In this document: positions 47,657 to 56,462 of the stretch, in pieces
Layout: every line of letters begins with the position of its first letter
Position numbering within the stretch: position 1 is the first letter of the stretch
Source: Wenjunlia vitaminophila DSM 41686
GTDB lineage: Bacteria > Actinomycetota > Actinomycetes > Streptomycetales > Streptomycetaceae
Assembly: GCF_000380165.1 (NCBI RefSeq)
Contig: NZ_KB904655.1
Span: 1 to 64,000, forward strand
Length of the DNA stretch: 64,000 nucleotides
Reading direction: 5' to 3'
Made by a program: the position numbers and the translations under genes
The notes under the pieces: generated by a model
Databases searched by the model: none
What the model was told of the DNA's origin: nothing
The model's input: only the letters and a program-made list of their open reading frames with translations

Positions 47657-48808
47657 GTGCGCCGCACCGTGTTCAACGATGACCACGAGGCATTCCGGGA
47701 GACCGTCCGGGCGTTCCTCACCAAGGAGGTCGTCCCGCAGTACGCGCAGTGGGAGCAGCTCGGCCACCCTCCCCGTGAGTTCTACCGACGGATGGGCGCG
47801 CTGGGGCTCCTGGGCATCGCGGTCCCCGAGGAGTTCGGCGGTGGCGGGGCCAGCGGGCTGAGGTTCAGCGCCGTGCTCTCCGAGGAGACCGCCCGGCACG
47901 GAGTCACCCTGGGCGCCAGCCGGGTCCACTCCGACCTGGTCCTGCCGTACCTGTTGGAGTACGCCACCCCCGAGCAGAAGCAGCGGTGGCTGCCGGGCTT
48001 CGCCAGCGGCGACCTGATGACCGCGATCGCCATGACGGAGCCGGGGACCGGGTCCGACCTGGCCGGGATCACCACCACCGCCCGCCGGGACGGCGACGTC
48101 TACGTGCTCAACGGCTCCAAGACGTTCATCACCGGCGGGGCCCTCGCCGACCTGGTGCTGGTGGTCTGCCGCACCGCCCCGCGGCAGGACGGCGACCGTC
48201 GGGCCGGGCTGAGCATCCTGGTGGTGGAGGCCACGTCCCCGGGTTTCAGCGTCGGCCGGAAGCTGGAGAAGATCGGCTTGCGCACCCAGGACACCGCGGA
48301 GCTGTTCTTCGACGAGGTGCGGGTGCCCGCGGCCAACCTCCTGGGCGAGGAGGGCGAGGCGTTCGGCTACCTCTCCCACAACCTGGTGCAGGAACGACTC
48401 GCCATCGTCATCGGAGCGGTGACCGCCGCCGCGGCGGCGGTGGAGATGACCGTGGAGTACGTCCGCCAGCGCGAGGTGTTCGGCAAGCCGCTGTCCTCGT
48501 TCCAGAACACCAAGTTCGTGCTCGCCGAGTGCGCCGCCGAGGTGGAGGCCGGTCAGGTGCTGATGGACCGGGCGATCGAGGAGCACGAGCGCGGGGAGCT
48601 GAGCCACGCGGACGTGGCCAAGGCCAAGCTGTTCTGCACCGAGATGGAGGGCCGCGTGATCGACAAGTGCCTCCAGCTCCACGGGGGGTACGGCTACATG
48701 CTCGAGTACCCGATCGCCCGGCTGTACGCCGACGCCCGGGTGCACCGGGTGTACGGCGGGACCAGCGAGGTGCAGAAGTCCATCGTCGGCAAGTCGCTGG
48801 GCCTGTGA
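47657..48808 (+). CDS. acyl-CoA dehydrogenase
   Basis: A 383-residue standard acyl-CoA dehydrogenase. AIAMTEPGTGSDLAGI near residue 118 contacts flavin and acyl chain. RQREVFGKPLSSFQN lies near 273, and GGTSEVQKSIVGKSLGL at the C-terminus follows YADARVHRVYGG. GTG at 47657 has GAAGGAG seven bases upstream. The stop overlaps the start of the CoA-transferase gene (ATGA), so the two form one operon. The pair probably degrades or activates a short or branched acyl acid: the transferase makes the CoA ester and this enzyme introduces the alpha-beta double bond. It is unlikely to be part of the pyrrole cluster. Confidence 0.88.
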   Translation: MRRTVFNDDHEAFRETVRAFLTKEVVPQYAQWEQLGHPPREFYRRMGALGLLGIAVPEEFGGGGASGLRFSAVLSEETARHGVTLGASRVHSDLVLPYLLEYATPEQKQRWLPGFASGDLMTAIAMTEPGTGSDLAGITTTARRDGDVYVLNGSKTFITGGALADLVLVVCRTAPRQDGDRRAGLSILVVEATSPGFSVGRKLEKIGLRTQDTAELFFDEVRVPAANLLGEEGEAFGYLSHNLVQERLAIVIGAVTAAAAAVEMTVEYVRQREVFGKPLSSFQNTKFVLAECAAEVEAGQVLMDRAIEEHERGELSHADVAKAKLFCTEMEGRVIDKCLQLHGGYGYMLEYPIARLYADARVHRVYGGTSEVQKSIVGKSLGL

Positions 48809-49971
48809 TGGGCACCGACACCGAAGGGGCCCCGGGCCGGGGGGGCCCGCTCGCCGGGGTGCGGGTGCTGGAACTCGGCGGCATCGGCCCGGGACCGTTC
48901 TGCGGCATGGTCCTCGCCGACATGGGCGCCGACGTCATCAGGGTGGAGCGCCCCGGGGACCGCGGCGCGCTGGCCATGCCGGTGCTGCTGCGGGGACGCC
49001 GTTCCGTCGCCCTGGACCTGAAGGACCCCGTCGCGGCACGAGCGGTCCGCAGCATCGCCGAGCGCTGCGACGCGCTGATCGAGGGGTTCCGGCCGGGGGT
49101 GACCGAGCGGCTCGGGCTCGGGCCGGAGGAGCTGTGCCAGGCCAACCCCCGCCTGGTGTACGCCCGGATGACCGGCTGGGGGCAGGACGGCCCGCACGCC
49201 CAGGCGCCCGGTCACGACATCAACTACCTGGCGCTCTCGGGGGCGCTGCACACCTTCGGCCCCGCGGACGGTGACCCCGTTCCCCCGTTGAACCTGGTCG
49301 CCGACTTCGGCGGCGGAGGCATGCTGCTCGCCCTCGGCGTGGTCAGCGCCCTGCTCCGGGCCCAGCGTGACGGCCGGGGCCAGGTGGTGGACGCCTCCAT
49401 GGTGGACGGGACCGCCCTGCTGCTCGCCATGACCTACGGCTTCCTCGCCAACGGGCTGTGGACCGACCAGCGCGGGGTCAACCTGCTCGACGGCAGCGGC
49501 CCCTTCTACCGGGTCTACCGGTGCCGTGACCAGCGCCACGTGGCGGTGGGCTGCCTCGAGGAGCAGTTCCGCGCCGACCTGCTGCGGGTCCTCGGCCTCA
49601 CCGACGACCCGGACTTCGCGACCCCGGACGACCGGAAGAACTGGCCGGTGATGAACCAGCGCCTGGAGCAGATCTTCACCAGCCGCACCCGCGACAACTG
49701 GGCCGCCCTGTTCGAGGGCACCCAGGCGTGCGTCACCCCGGTGCTGTCCCTGAACGAGGCCGCGGCGCACCCGCACAACCTCGCGCGCGGCACCTACCTC
49801 GCCGGCCCCACCGGGATCGTCCAACCCAGCCCCGCGCCGCGGTTCGGGGGGACGCCGAGCGACGCGCCGAGGGCCGCGCCCACACCCGGCGAACACACCG
49901 CGGAGGTGCTGGCCGAAGCGGGGCTCACCAGTGCGGAGATCGCTGCCCTGACCCCGGAGCCGGGCCGGTGA
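48808..49971 (+). CDS. CaiB/BaiF family (type III) CoA-transferase
   Basis: A 387-residue family III CoA-transferase or alpha-methylacyl-CoA racemase homologue. Typical blocks: VRVLELGGIGPGPFCGMVLADMGADVIRVE near residue 15, RRSVALDLKD near 63, DALIEGFRPGVTERLGLG near 85 and GQVVDASMVDGTALL near 191; the aspartate in that last block aligns with the catalytic residue of the family. The ATG overlaps the preceding stop, giving coupled expression with the acyl-CoA dehydrogenase. Its 3' end overlaps the convergent DUF1963 gene by 47 bases. The acid it activates is unknown. Confidence 0.88.
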   Translation: MGTDTEGAPGRGGPLAGVRVLELGGIGPGPFCGMVLADMGADVIRVERPGDRGALAMPVLLRGRRSVALDLKDPVAARAVRSIAERCDALIEGFRPGVTERLGLGPEELCQANPRLVYARMTGWGQDGPHAQAPGHDINYLALSGALHTFGPADGDPVPPLNLVADFGGGGMLLALGVVSALLRAQRDGRGQVVDASMVDGTALLLAMTYGFLANGLWTDQRGVNLLDGSGPFYRVYRCRDQRHVAVGCLEEQFRADLLRVLGLTDDPDFATPDDRKNWPVMNQRLEQIFTSRTRDNWAALFEGTQACVTPVLSLNEAAAHPHNLARGTYLAGPTGIVQPSPAPRFGGTPSDAPRAAPTPGEHTAEVLAEAGLTSAEIAALTPEPGR

Positions 49972-50935
49972 CGGGGACGAAGGGGCGGTCCTCGGCCCGC
50001 CGGCCCGGAGGTGCCGCGACGTGCTGGAGGTCTTCCAGCGCGCAGTCGTAGCGGTGCTCGTAGGGGGAGCCGGGGCAGACCGTGCACACGAAGACGTACA
50101 CCCCGCCCATGTCCCCCAGCGAAAGCCCCGGCCCGATGCGCGGTTCGACGTCCGGCGCCACCGGGCGCCGCCACATCGGGCCGCTGCCCACCCGGTCCTC
50201 CTCCGGCAGCCAGGGGTCGCCCATCGCCGGCTCCCGGCTGTGCACGGTCAACAGGTGCTCCATCCGCCGCCCGCAGCCGCAGACCGGCCAGTCGGGCGGC
50301 TGGGTCCACCCGGGGTAGCCGCCCACCTTGGTCTGGGTGGCCACCGCCGCGTCCCAGTAGGACAGTCCGAGCGTCTCCTCGATCTCCGCGCTGTGCCGCC
50401 TGACCACCTGGCCGAGCTCCCCCGGCAGGTCCCAGCCGGGGTACTCGGTCGCCCGGGTGGGGTGGACCACACACGGCCGGGGCACGCACTGCTCGTCGTA
50501 CTCCCAGGGCGGGGGCGGCTGGGTCAGCAGCGGTCCCATCACGATGTCCGAGGTGCGCCACCAGCGCAGCACGGGGGACGGGGCGTGGCTGGGCGGGTGC
50601 ATCAGCGGACACCACAGCATCTGGAGCAGGTCGGAACCCGTCGGCACCAGCAGGTCGGGGACCTCACGGGCGTAGAGCTGGAGCACCGGTACCAGGGCGA
50701 CCGCCTCCGGGCCCACCGTCTCCACCGGCTGGCGCAGCGGCCGGTAGTGGTCGGGGGCCCGGCAGTGCGGCCAGGGCTCGTCGGCGGGCCACAGCAACGG
50801 CCCGCCCATCGAGCTGGCGTGCACGCTGGGCCGACCGGCACGCGGGTACAGCAGCGTCGTGGGACGCGCGAGGTCGGCGACCTCGGGGAAGTACTCGGTC
50901 ACGTGGAACGGAAGAAGAGGAACTGTGCGGTTCAC
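49925..50935 (-). CDS. DUF1963 (YwqG-like) protein
   Basis: A 336-residue cytoplasmic protein of the DUF1963 family. Characteristic are GGPLLWPADEPWPHC near residue 40 and the paired segments VALVPVLQLYAREVPDLLVP and KVGGYPGWTQPPDWPVCGCG; the last contains a CxC motif. VYVFVCTVCPGSP near the C-terminus carries another CxxC. Function of the family is unknown. GTG at 50935 has GGAGGG four bases upstream and matches the family N-terminus better than longer frames. It overlaps the convergent CoA-transferase gene at its 3' end. Probably a conserved chromosomal gene unrelated to the cluster. Confidence 0.82.
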   Translation of the reverse strand: MNRTVPLLPFHVTEYFPEVADLARPTTLLYPRAGRPSVHASSMGGPLLWPADEPWPHCRAPDHYRPLRQPVETVGPEAVALVPVLQLYAREVPDLLVPTGSDLLQMLWCPLMHPPSHAPSPVLRWWRTSDIVMGPLLTQPPPPWEYDEQCVPRPCVVHPTRATEYPGWDLPGELGQVVRRHSAEIEETLGLSYWDAAVATQTKVGGYPGWTQPPDWPVCGCGRRMEHLLTVHSREPAMGDPWLPEEDRVGSGPMWRRPVAPDVEPRIGPGLSLGDMGGVYVFVCTVCPGSPYEHRYDCALEDLQHVAAPPGRRAEDRPFVPVTGPAPGSGQRSPHW

Positions 50936-51121
50936 ATCGCCCTCCGGCACTGTGCACGGGCAAGCGGAACCCACAGCCGGTGACGGGTGGGAAGACTCCG
51001 GCGAGGGGCAGCACAGGGGTGGAGGGGGGCGGGCTCTTCCTCGCCGCTCCTGCTCCGGCACGGGCCGGTGAGGCGCGTTCAGCGAGACGTGGGTCCGCCC
51101 CCACCCGACACGCGGATCAGG

Positions 51122-51385
51122 TCAACGGTGACCGCCCAACAGCGTCCTGCGGAGGCGCCGGAGCGGCGCGAACAGGGACACGCCCGCGGTACGACGGGGC
51201 GTGGTCCTGTCCCGACCGTGGGCAGCCAGGTCGAGCATCAGCCCGGCGGCCTCCTCGGTCTCCCTCACGGGCCGGGCGGGCCCACCGAGCACCGCCAGGT
51301 GGCGATCCAGGCGCGCACTGGAGACGCTGCCGCCGCAGTGCACGGCCGGAATCCGTGGCCTGGTGCGTGTTTCTATCTGCTTCAT
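51122..51385 (-). CDS. small hypothetical protein with an iron-box-like upstream site
   Basis: An 87-residue basic protein that I do not recognise. ATG at 51385 has a strong GGGGAG ribosome site five bases upstream. The N-terminus MKQIETRTRPRIPAVHCGGS has one cysteine; the middle is Ala/Leu-rich, and the C-terminus is very basic (LRRLRRTLLGGHR). An IdeR/DmdR1-like iron box core lies 38-50 bases upstream on the same strand. No transmembrane segment or signal peptide is obvious. The good ribosome site plus regulatory site argue that it is real; coding evidence otherwise is limited. Confidence 0.55.
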   Translation of the reverse strand: MKQIETRTRPRIPAVHCGGSVSSARLDRHLAVLGGPARPVRETEEAAGLMLDLAAHGRDRTTPRRTAGVSLFAPLRRLRRTLLGGHR

Positions 51386-51422
51386 CAAACTCCCCACCCG
51401 TACGAGGCGCCCAAGCGGGCAG

Positions 51423-51435
51423 GGTAAGCCTAACC
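51423..51435 (-). promoter_or_regulatory. iron-box-like (DmdR1/IdeR) site
   Basis: On the minus strand GGTTAGGCTTACC matches the core of the actinobacterial iron box TTAGGTTAGGCTCACCTAA at 12 of 13 positions; the outer arms are not conserved. It lies 38 bases upstream of the small ORF's ATG. Suggests iron-dependent repression. Confidence 0.45.
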
Positions 51436-51555
51436 ACTGCCGGAGGCTCCGGTGCAGCCACGCGCCTCGCATTCCCCATCGGACCATGACAGTTGACGAA
51501 CGAGCCCCGCACGCGACGGCGCACGGCGGCGTCATCCTCCCAAAGAACTCCCGTG

Positions 51556-51597
51556 AAAAACAGGGCATCCGGAAGGCGTGGCGCCTTCCGGATGCCC
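51556..51597 (-). terminator. rho-independent terminator of SGNH hydrolase gene
   Basis: Perfect 16-bp stem (51563-51578 with 51582-51597), 3-base loop, followed on the minus strand by GTTTTT. It lies 15 bases beyond the stop of the leftward hydrolase gene. Confidence 0.9.
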
Positions 51598-51611
51598 GGG
51601 GAACAGGGGGG

Positions 51612-52424
51612 TCAGCCCGCCTTCGTGGTGAAGACCGGCAGGTAGCCACCGGCCTGCCCGGCCGCCGTCGGGTGGTACGAGTCACCGATCGGCCAGGTCA
51701 CGCTGTGGATCCAGGAGTCGCCCGAGCAGATCTCGTGCCCGGTGAAGTTCCCGCGCACGTCACCGAAGCTGAACCCGGCGGCGGACGCACGCCCGCTGAT
51801 CACCGTGTTGAGGTAGTCGGAGGCGGAGTTGAGCGCGGTGCGCTCGGTCTCGGTCAGCCCGAAGATGCAGTCACCGTTGAGCTTGTACAGGCGCGGGTAG
51901 CCCATGACGACGACCTTGGCGTAGGGAGCCCTGTTCTTGATCGTCGCGTAGGTCTGGTCCAGCTTGCCGGGGAGCACGTTGGTGGCGGCGGCGCGGGCCT
52001 CGTTGATGCGGGACAGGCAGGTGCTCTCGGAGTTGAGCACGCAGGTCGTCATCACGTCGGCGAACCCGATGTCGTTGCCGCCGATGCTGATGCTGACCAG
52101 GTTGGTCGAGGTGTTGAGCGGGCCCAACTGGTTGGCGAGCACGTCTCCGGTCACGGCTCCGGAGCAGGCGGTGAACGAGAGCGACGCGCCCTTGGCCGCG
52201 GCCCACTTGACCGGGTAGGCGTTGGGGCTGCGCTTGCAGTCACCGCTGTCGCCGTAGTAGCTCCCGGCTCCCACTCCGGAGGAGTACGAGTCTCCGAGGG
52301 CGACGTAGTTCGTGGCGGCGGTGGTGGTGGCTGTGCTGGCTTGCGCTGACTGGACACCGACCACGGACAGGGTTGCGCCCATGGCCAGGGCGGAGAGAGC
52401 GGACACGATGCGGGACAGCCTCAT
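51612..52424 (-). CDS. secreted SGNH/GDSL hydrolase (lipase/esterase)
   Basis: A 270-residue secreted esterase. The Sec signal peptide is about residues 1-30: basic MRLSR, a hydrophobic core, then QAQAS-type cleavage region (reads VQSAQAS). Catalytic blocks: GDSYSSG near residue 45 (nucleophile Ser), GGNDIGF near 115 (oxyanion residues) and DSYHPTAAGQ near 250 (Asp and His). Six cysteines suit three disulfides, as in Streptomyces SGNH lipases. ATG at 52424 has GGAGGT four bases upstream. Acts outside the cell on ester lipids. A conserved Streptomyces gene of this kind lies near hmgA in relatives as I recall. Confidence 0.92.
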   Translation of the reverse strand: MRLSRIVSALSALAMGATLSVVGVQSAQASTATTTAATNYVALGDSYSSGVGAGSYYGDSGDCKRSPNAYPVKWAAAKGASLSFTACSGAVTGDVLANQLGPLNTSTNLVSISIGGNDIGFADVMTTCVLNSESTCLSRINEARAAATNVLPGKLDQTYATIKNRAPYAKVVVMGYPRLYKLNGDCIFGLTETERTALNSASDYLNTVISGRASAAGFSFGDVRGNFTGHEICSGDSWIHSVTWPIGDSYHPTAAGQAGGYLPVFTTKAG

Positions 52425-52519
52425 GGGACCTCCACGGGTGAGTGACGTACTGCCACGCACTCAGTGGTAGCAGCGCCCCCCACACAAAGGGAAGTGTCCA
52501 TGCCAATTCTTCGCGCGTA

Positions 52520-52535
52520 ACGTAAATCATTACGT
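52520..52535. promoter_or_regulatory. inverted repeat upstream of SGNH hydrolase gene
   Basis: ACGTAA-ATCA-TTACGT, perfect 6-base arms in an AT-rich patch about 95 bases upstream of the leftward hydrolase start. Candidate operator; binding protein unknown. Confidence 0.35.
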
Positions 52536-52695
52536 CAGTTTTGTAGTGGTCTGTCAGTGTCGTTACTGGCGAGTCATGTCTGCCGCGAGGGAACATGGAC
52601 GGTGCGTCAGGCCGGACTGTGACGCGTTGACCCGCTCCGGCGGGAGCCGGACGCTCCGGGCAAATGCAGTGCGCCCGCGGCCCCGGTGCCAGATC

Positions 52696-53922
52696 ATGGA
52701 CACCATGTCTGCTGTGCCGTCAGAGTCCCAGGGACTCCCCGCGCCCGCCCCCGCGCCGAAGGACCCGTCCCAGGGGGAACCGGAGGAGCCGTTGGGGCCC
52801 GTACCCGAAGCGCCGACCGGCACGGCGCCGGAGGACCCGCCGCGGAACCCCGAGGACTCCGTGCCCATGCGGGTGTACCTGGACGACGGGGACTCCCCCT
52901 ACGACGTGGTGGACGCGCTGCTGCTCGGCCGCTTCGCCTCCGGCGCGCAACCGTTCGCGCACTCGGCCTCCCTGGACAACGTCAAGCCCGAGGCCACCCT
53001 GCTACCGCCCGGCGCCGAGGTGCTGCGCTCGGCCCGGGAGAAGGAGCGGTCAGCGGTCCTCGCCCAGGGCCCCGGCTGGACGGTCGAGGCGTCGCGGTGG
53101 CGGGAGGGCGGCGAGGTCACGGTCACCGCGGTCACCGACGAACTGGCCAAAGAGGTGCTGGCCCGGGCCCTGGAAGGGGCGGCCAAGGAGCCGGACCCGG
53201 AACCCGAGAGCGTCACCATGGGTTTCTGGTACCTGTCCGTGGCCCGCCGCGGCCCCTACCGCACCACCCGCACCATCAGTGCGGCGACCTGGCCGGAGAT
53301 CCGCACCAACTACTCGGCGGGTGTCGCCGACAGCCTGGACCAACTGATGAAGGTCACCCCGGAGGACATCACCGGGCGGCTGGTGCTGCTGCACGGCCCA
53401 CCGGGCACCGGGAAGACGTCCGCGCTGCGCACCCTGGCCCGTTCCTGGCGCGACTGGTGCCAGGTGGACTGCGTGCTCGACCCGGAGCGGCTGTTCAACG
53501 ACCCGGGCTACCTGATGGACATCGCCATCGGCGAGGAGGACGGCAACCACCGCTGGCGGCTGCTGCTGCTCGAGGACTGCGACGAGCTGATCAGGGGTGA
53601 GGCCAAGCACGCCACGGGACAGGCGCTGTCCCGGCTGCTCAACCTCACCGACGGACTGCTCGGCCAGGGGCGGAACGTGCTGGTGGGCATCACCACCAAC
53701 GAGGACCTCGAACGGCTGCACCCGGCGGTGGTCCGACCGGGGCGCTGCCTGTCCCGGATCGAGGTCGGACGGCTCTCCCGGGCCGAGGCGGTCGCCTGGC
53801 TCGGGCACGACCAGGGCATCGCCAAGGACGGGTGCACCCTGGCGGAGCTGTACGCGCTGCGCCGCGGCGGCTCCCCGCTGCTGCCCGTCCAGGCGAACGC
53901 CTCGGACGGCATGTACCTGTGA
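52696..53922 (+). CDS. AAA family ATPase with DUF5925-type N-terminal region
   Basis: A 408-residue protein. Residues 1-55 are a Pro/Glu-rich low-complexity tail. About 56-215 form the N-terminal domain (VYLDDGDSPYDVVDALLLGRFASG), which I associate with DUF5925. The AAA core follows: Walker A GPPGTGKTS near residue 237, Walker B LLLLEDCDEL near 295 and sensor-1 LVGITTNED near 335, with an arginine-rich VVRPGRC after it. The start is uncertain (ATG 52696 or 52705; ribosome sites weak). Role unknown; proteins of this type are common in Streptomyces. It converges with the carboxyltransferase gene. Confidence 0.82.
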   Translation: MDTMSAVPSESQGLPAPAPAPKDPSQGEPEEPLGPVPEAPTGTAPEDPPRNPEDSVPMRVYLDDGDSPYDVVDALLLGRFASGAQPFAHSASLDNVKPEATLLPPGAEVLRSAREKERSAVLAQGPGWTVEASRWREGGEVTVTAVTDELAKEVLARALEGAAKEPDPEPESVTMGFWYLSVARRGPYRTTRTISAATWPEIRTNYSAGVADSLDQLMKVTPEDITGRLVLLHGPPGTGKTSALRTLARSWRDWCQVDCVLDPERLFNDPGYLMDIAIGEEDGNHRWRLLLLEDCDELIRGEAKHATGQALSRLLNLTDGLLGQGRNVLVGITTNEDLERLHPAVVRPGRCLSRIEVGRLSRAEAVAWLGHDQGIAKDGCTLAELYALRRGGSPLLPVQANASDGMYL

Positions 53923-53941
53923 CCGGTGTCCCCGGGCGGGG

Positions 53942-55429
53942 TCAGCTCCGGCCCAGGGACCGGTAGCGGGCCCGGCGCGCGGCCATCCGCTCCGCGGGGT
54001 CCGCCCGGCGCAGCGCGGCGAGTTCGGCCTCGAGCACCCCGCCGAGCCGGGCCAGGAAGGCGTCGGGCTGGTCAGCGGCGTCCGGGTGCTCCTCGACCAC
54101 GCGGTCCACGATCCGGCGGGCCAGCAGGTCGGCGGAGCGGACGCCCTGACGGCGGGCCACCTCGGCCGCGCGGTCGGTGGTCCGGTACAGGATCGCGGAC
54201 GCCCCCTCGGGCGGCAGCGGCGACAGCCAGGCGTGCCGGGCGGCCACCACCCGGTCGGCCGGGGCCAGGGCCAGCGCCGCACCGCCGGCGCCCTCGCCGA
54301 GGAGCAGGCAGAGCGTGGGGGCCGGGAGGGTGACCAGCTCGGCGAGACAGCGGGCGATCTCCCCGGCGAGCCCGCCCTCCTCCGACTCCCGGCTCAGCGC
54401 GGCCCCACCGGTGTCGATGACCGAGACCAGCGGCAGGTCGAGCTCGGCGGCGAGGCGCATCCCGCGCCTCGCCTCGCGCAGCCCGGCGGGACCGAGCCGG
54501 CCCTTGTCGTGCCCGAGCACCACGCACCGCACGTCACCGAACCGGGCCAGCGCCAGCAGGAAGGCGGGGTCGCGTTCGCCGGCCCCGGTCCCGCTGAGCG
54601 GGAGGACCACCCGGGCCGCGGTCCTGAGCAGGGCACGCAGCCGGGGTCGGTCCTCGCGGCGGGAACGGCGGATGGACTCCTCGGCCGGGGGCGCCGGCCC
54701 GGCAGGCGTCCCCGGCTCCGCCGGCTCACCGGGGTGCCGCGGACCGGGGCCCGTCGGCGGGACCGGGGCGCAGAGCACGTCCAGGGCGTCCGCGACCGTG
54801 TCGTGCAGGCGCTCCACCGGCAGCACGGCGTCCACCAGGCCGTGCGCCAGCAGGTTCTCCGCCACCTGGACGCCCTCGGGGAACGCCTCCCCGTACAGCG
54901 CCTGGTGCACCCGCGGCCCGAGGAACCCGATCAGCGCCCCCGGTTCGGCGGCGGTCAGGTGCCCGAGCGAGCCCCACGACGCCAACACCCCGCCCATGGT
55001 GGGGTGGCGCAGGTAGACCAGGTAGGGCAGGCCGGCCGCCTTGTGGTCGGAGATGGCCGCGGCGACCTTGACCATCTGGAGGAACGCGACGGTTCCCTCC
55101 TGCATCCTGGTTCCCGCCGACGCCGGCGCGGCCAGCAGTGGGAGCCGCCGGGCGGTCGCCCGTTCCACCGCGCTGACCAGCCGCTCCCCGGCGGTGACCC
55201 CGATCGAGCCGGCGAGGAACTCGAACTCGCAGGTGATGACCGCGACCCGGCGTCCGCGCACCGTGCCCTCGCCGGACAGCACCGACTCGTCGAGACCGGT
55301 ACGGGCCCGGGCCCGCAGCAGTTCGTCCCGGTAGTCCGGATCGTCCGGCAGCTCACCCGCCGGCTCGTCCCAGCTCACCCAGGAGCCCGGGTCCAGGGTG
55401 GCGGCGATGAGTTCCCGTGATCGCGGCAC
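53942..55429 (-). CDS. acyl-CoA carboxylase carboxyltransferase (fused beta/alpha)
   Basis: A 495-residue carboxyltransferase with two crotonase-fold halves. The N-terminal half has VAVITCEFEFLAGSIGVTAGERLVSAVERA near residue 62 and HPTMGGVLASWGSLGH near 137. The C-terminal half has VVLGHDKGRLGPAGLREARRGMRLA near 305 and VSVIDTGGAALSRESEEGG near 335. This corresponds to AccD (beta) plus AccA (alpha) halves. GTG at 55429 is the start; its ribosome site is weak. It transfers carboxyl from biotin to acetyl-CoA (or another acyl-CoA), so it could supply malonyl-CoA to the PKS, but no biotin carboxylase or BCCP gene is adjacent. Divergent from a type II thioesterase gene. Confidence 0.82.
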   Translation of the reverse strand: MPRSRELIAATLDPGSWVSWDEPAGELPDDPDYRDELLRARARTGLDESVLSGEGTVRGRRVAVITCEFEFLAGSIGVTAGERLVSAVERATARRLPLLAAPASAGTRMQEGTVAFLQMVKVAAAISDHKAAGLPYLVYLRHPTMGGVLASWGSLGHLTAAEPGALIGFLGPRVHQALYGEAFPEGVQVAENLLAHGLVDAVLPVERLHDTVADALDVLCAPVPPTGPGPRHPGEPAEPGTPAGPAPPAEESIRRSRREDRPRLRALLRTAARVVLPLSGTGAGERDPAFLLALARFGDVRCVVLGHDKGRLGPAGLREARRGMRLAAELDLPLVSVIDTGGAALSRESEEGGLAGEIARCLAELVTLPAPTLCLLLGEGAGGAALALAPADRVVAARHAWLSPLPPEGASAILYRTTDRAAEVARRQGVRSADLLARRIVDRVVEEHPDAADQPDAFLARLGGVLEAELAALRRADPAERMAARRARYRSLGRS

Positions 55430-55633
55430 GTTCCGGATGGTAGCCCGGCGGGGTGCCGTCCTGGCCGCACGGGTGGTGGCGCCCCGGTCCCCGGCTCGAG
55501 CCCGACTCGAGCCGCCCGCCGGTGGGCCGACGTTGACTCGGACGGATACTGACGAGTACCGCGGCAGCGGACACGCCAGACGCCGCGAGAGCGACCACGA
55601 GCCACAGCACCAACCGCGAGCCGGAGGTCCGTG

Positions 55634-56434
55634 ATGGACGAGTCCCCCCGCACCGCCCACCCGCACTGGTTCCCCCGGCTCCGTCCCGACGGCCCCGACG
55701 CCACGGTCCGGGTGTACTGCCTGCCGTTCGCCGGCGGTGCCGCGGACGCGTACCAGCCGTGGGCCGACCACCTGCCGGACTGGGTGCGGTTGCGCGCGGT
55801 GCAGTTGCCGGGCCGGGGAGGTCGTGCCGGAGAACCGGCGGCGGCCTCGGTGGCCGAGGTCGTCTCGGGCGTCGCCGACGCCATCGCCGGAGAGGACGAC
55901 GGGCTGCCGTTCGGCCTGTTCGGACACAGCATGGGAGCGCTGCTCGCCTTCGAGCTGACCCGGGAGCTGCACCGCAGGGGCGGGGCCCAGCCGGTGCTCC
56001 TCGGGGTCTCCGGCTGGCCCGCCCCGGACACCGGGCTGCCCCACGTGCCGTTCACGGGACGGTTGGCTCCGCTGACCCAGGAACAGTTCGTCCAGGTCAT
56101 GGGCGGGATGGGAGCGATCAGTCCGCAGGTGTTGGCCGATCCGGCGCTGTTGGACCAGGTCATCCCACCGATGCAGGCCGACTTCGCGGTGATCGAGGCG
56201 TACGAGTACCGGGCCGGCGACCGGGTCACCGTGCCGGTCTCGGTGTTCAGCGGCACCGGGGACCCCCTGACCCCGATGGAGAAGCTGCACGGCTGGGCGG
56301 CGCAGACCACCGGTGCGGTGCGGGTGCGCCGGTACGAGGGCGACCACTTCTTCCTGTTCGACCACACGGCGGCGATGGTGAAGACGTTCACCGACGACCT
56401 GGAGCGCCTCGCCCACGGCGGCACCGGGCACTGA
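55634..56434 (+). CDS. type II thioesterase (second copy)
   Basis: A 266-residue editing thioesterase. RVYCLPFAGGAADAYQPWADHL lies near residue 26, QLPGRGGR near 56, the nucleophile GHSMG near 97 and the catalytic-histidine block GDHFFLFDH near 238. ATG at 55634 follows GGAGG at good spacing; GTG at 55631 is an adjacent alternative. It is distinct from the copy at 38573 and lies well outside the recognisable cluster, divergent from the carboxyltransferase gene. It could serve another PKS/NRPS in the genome or be recruited by this one. Confidence 0.88.
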   Translation: MDESPRTAHPHWFPRLRPDGPDATVRVYCLPFAGGAADAYQPWADHLPDWVRLRAVQLPGRGGRAGEPAAASVAEVVSGVADAIAGEDDGLPFGLFGHSMGALLAFELTRELHRRGGAQPVLLGVSGWPAPDTGLPHVPFTGRLAPLTQEQFVQVMGGMGAISPQVLADPALLDQVIPPMQADFAVIEAYEYRAGDRVTVPVSVFSGTGDPLTPMEKLHGWAAQTTGAVRVRRYEGDHFFLFDHTAAMVKTFTDDLERLAHGGTGH

Positions 56435-56462
56435 GGCCGGCGGGCCGCGTCCCGGACCGGGC

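Noticed and set aside
51117-51685. Longer leftward frames through the small iron-box-associated ORF
   Set aside because: Upstream parts cross the promoter and iron box and the SGNH terminator; only the 87-codon frame from 51385 has a good ribosome site.
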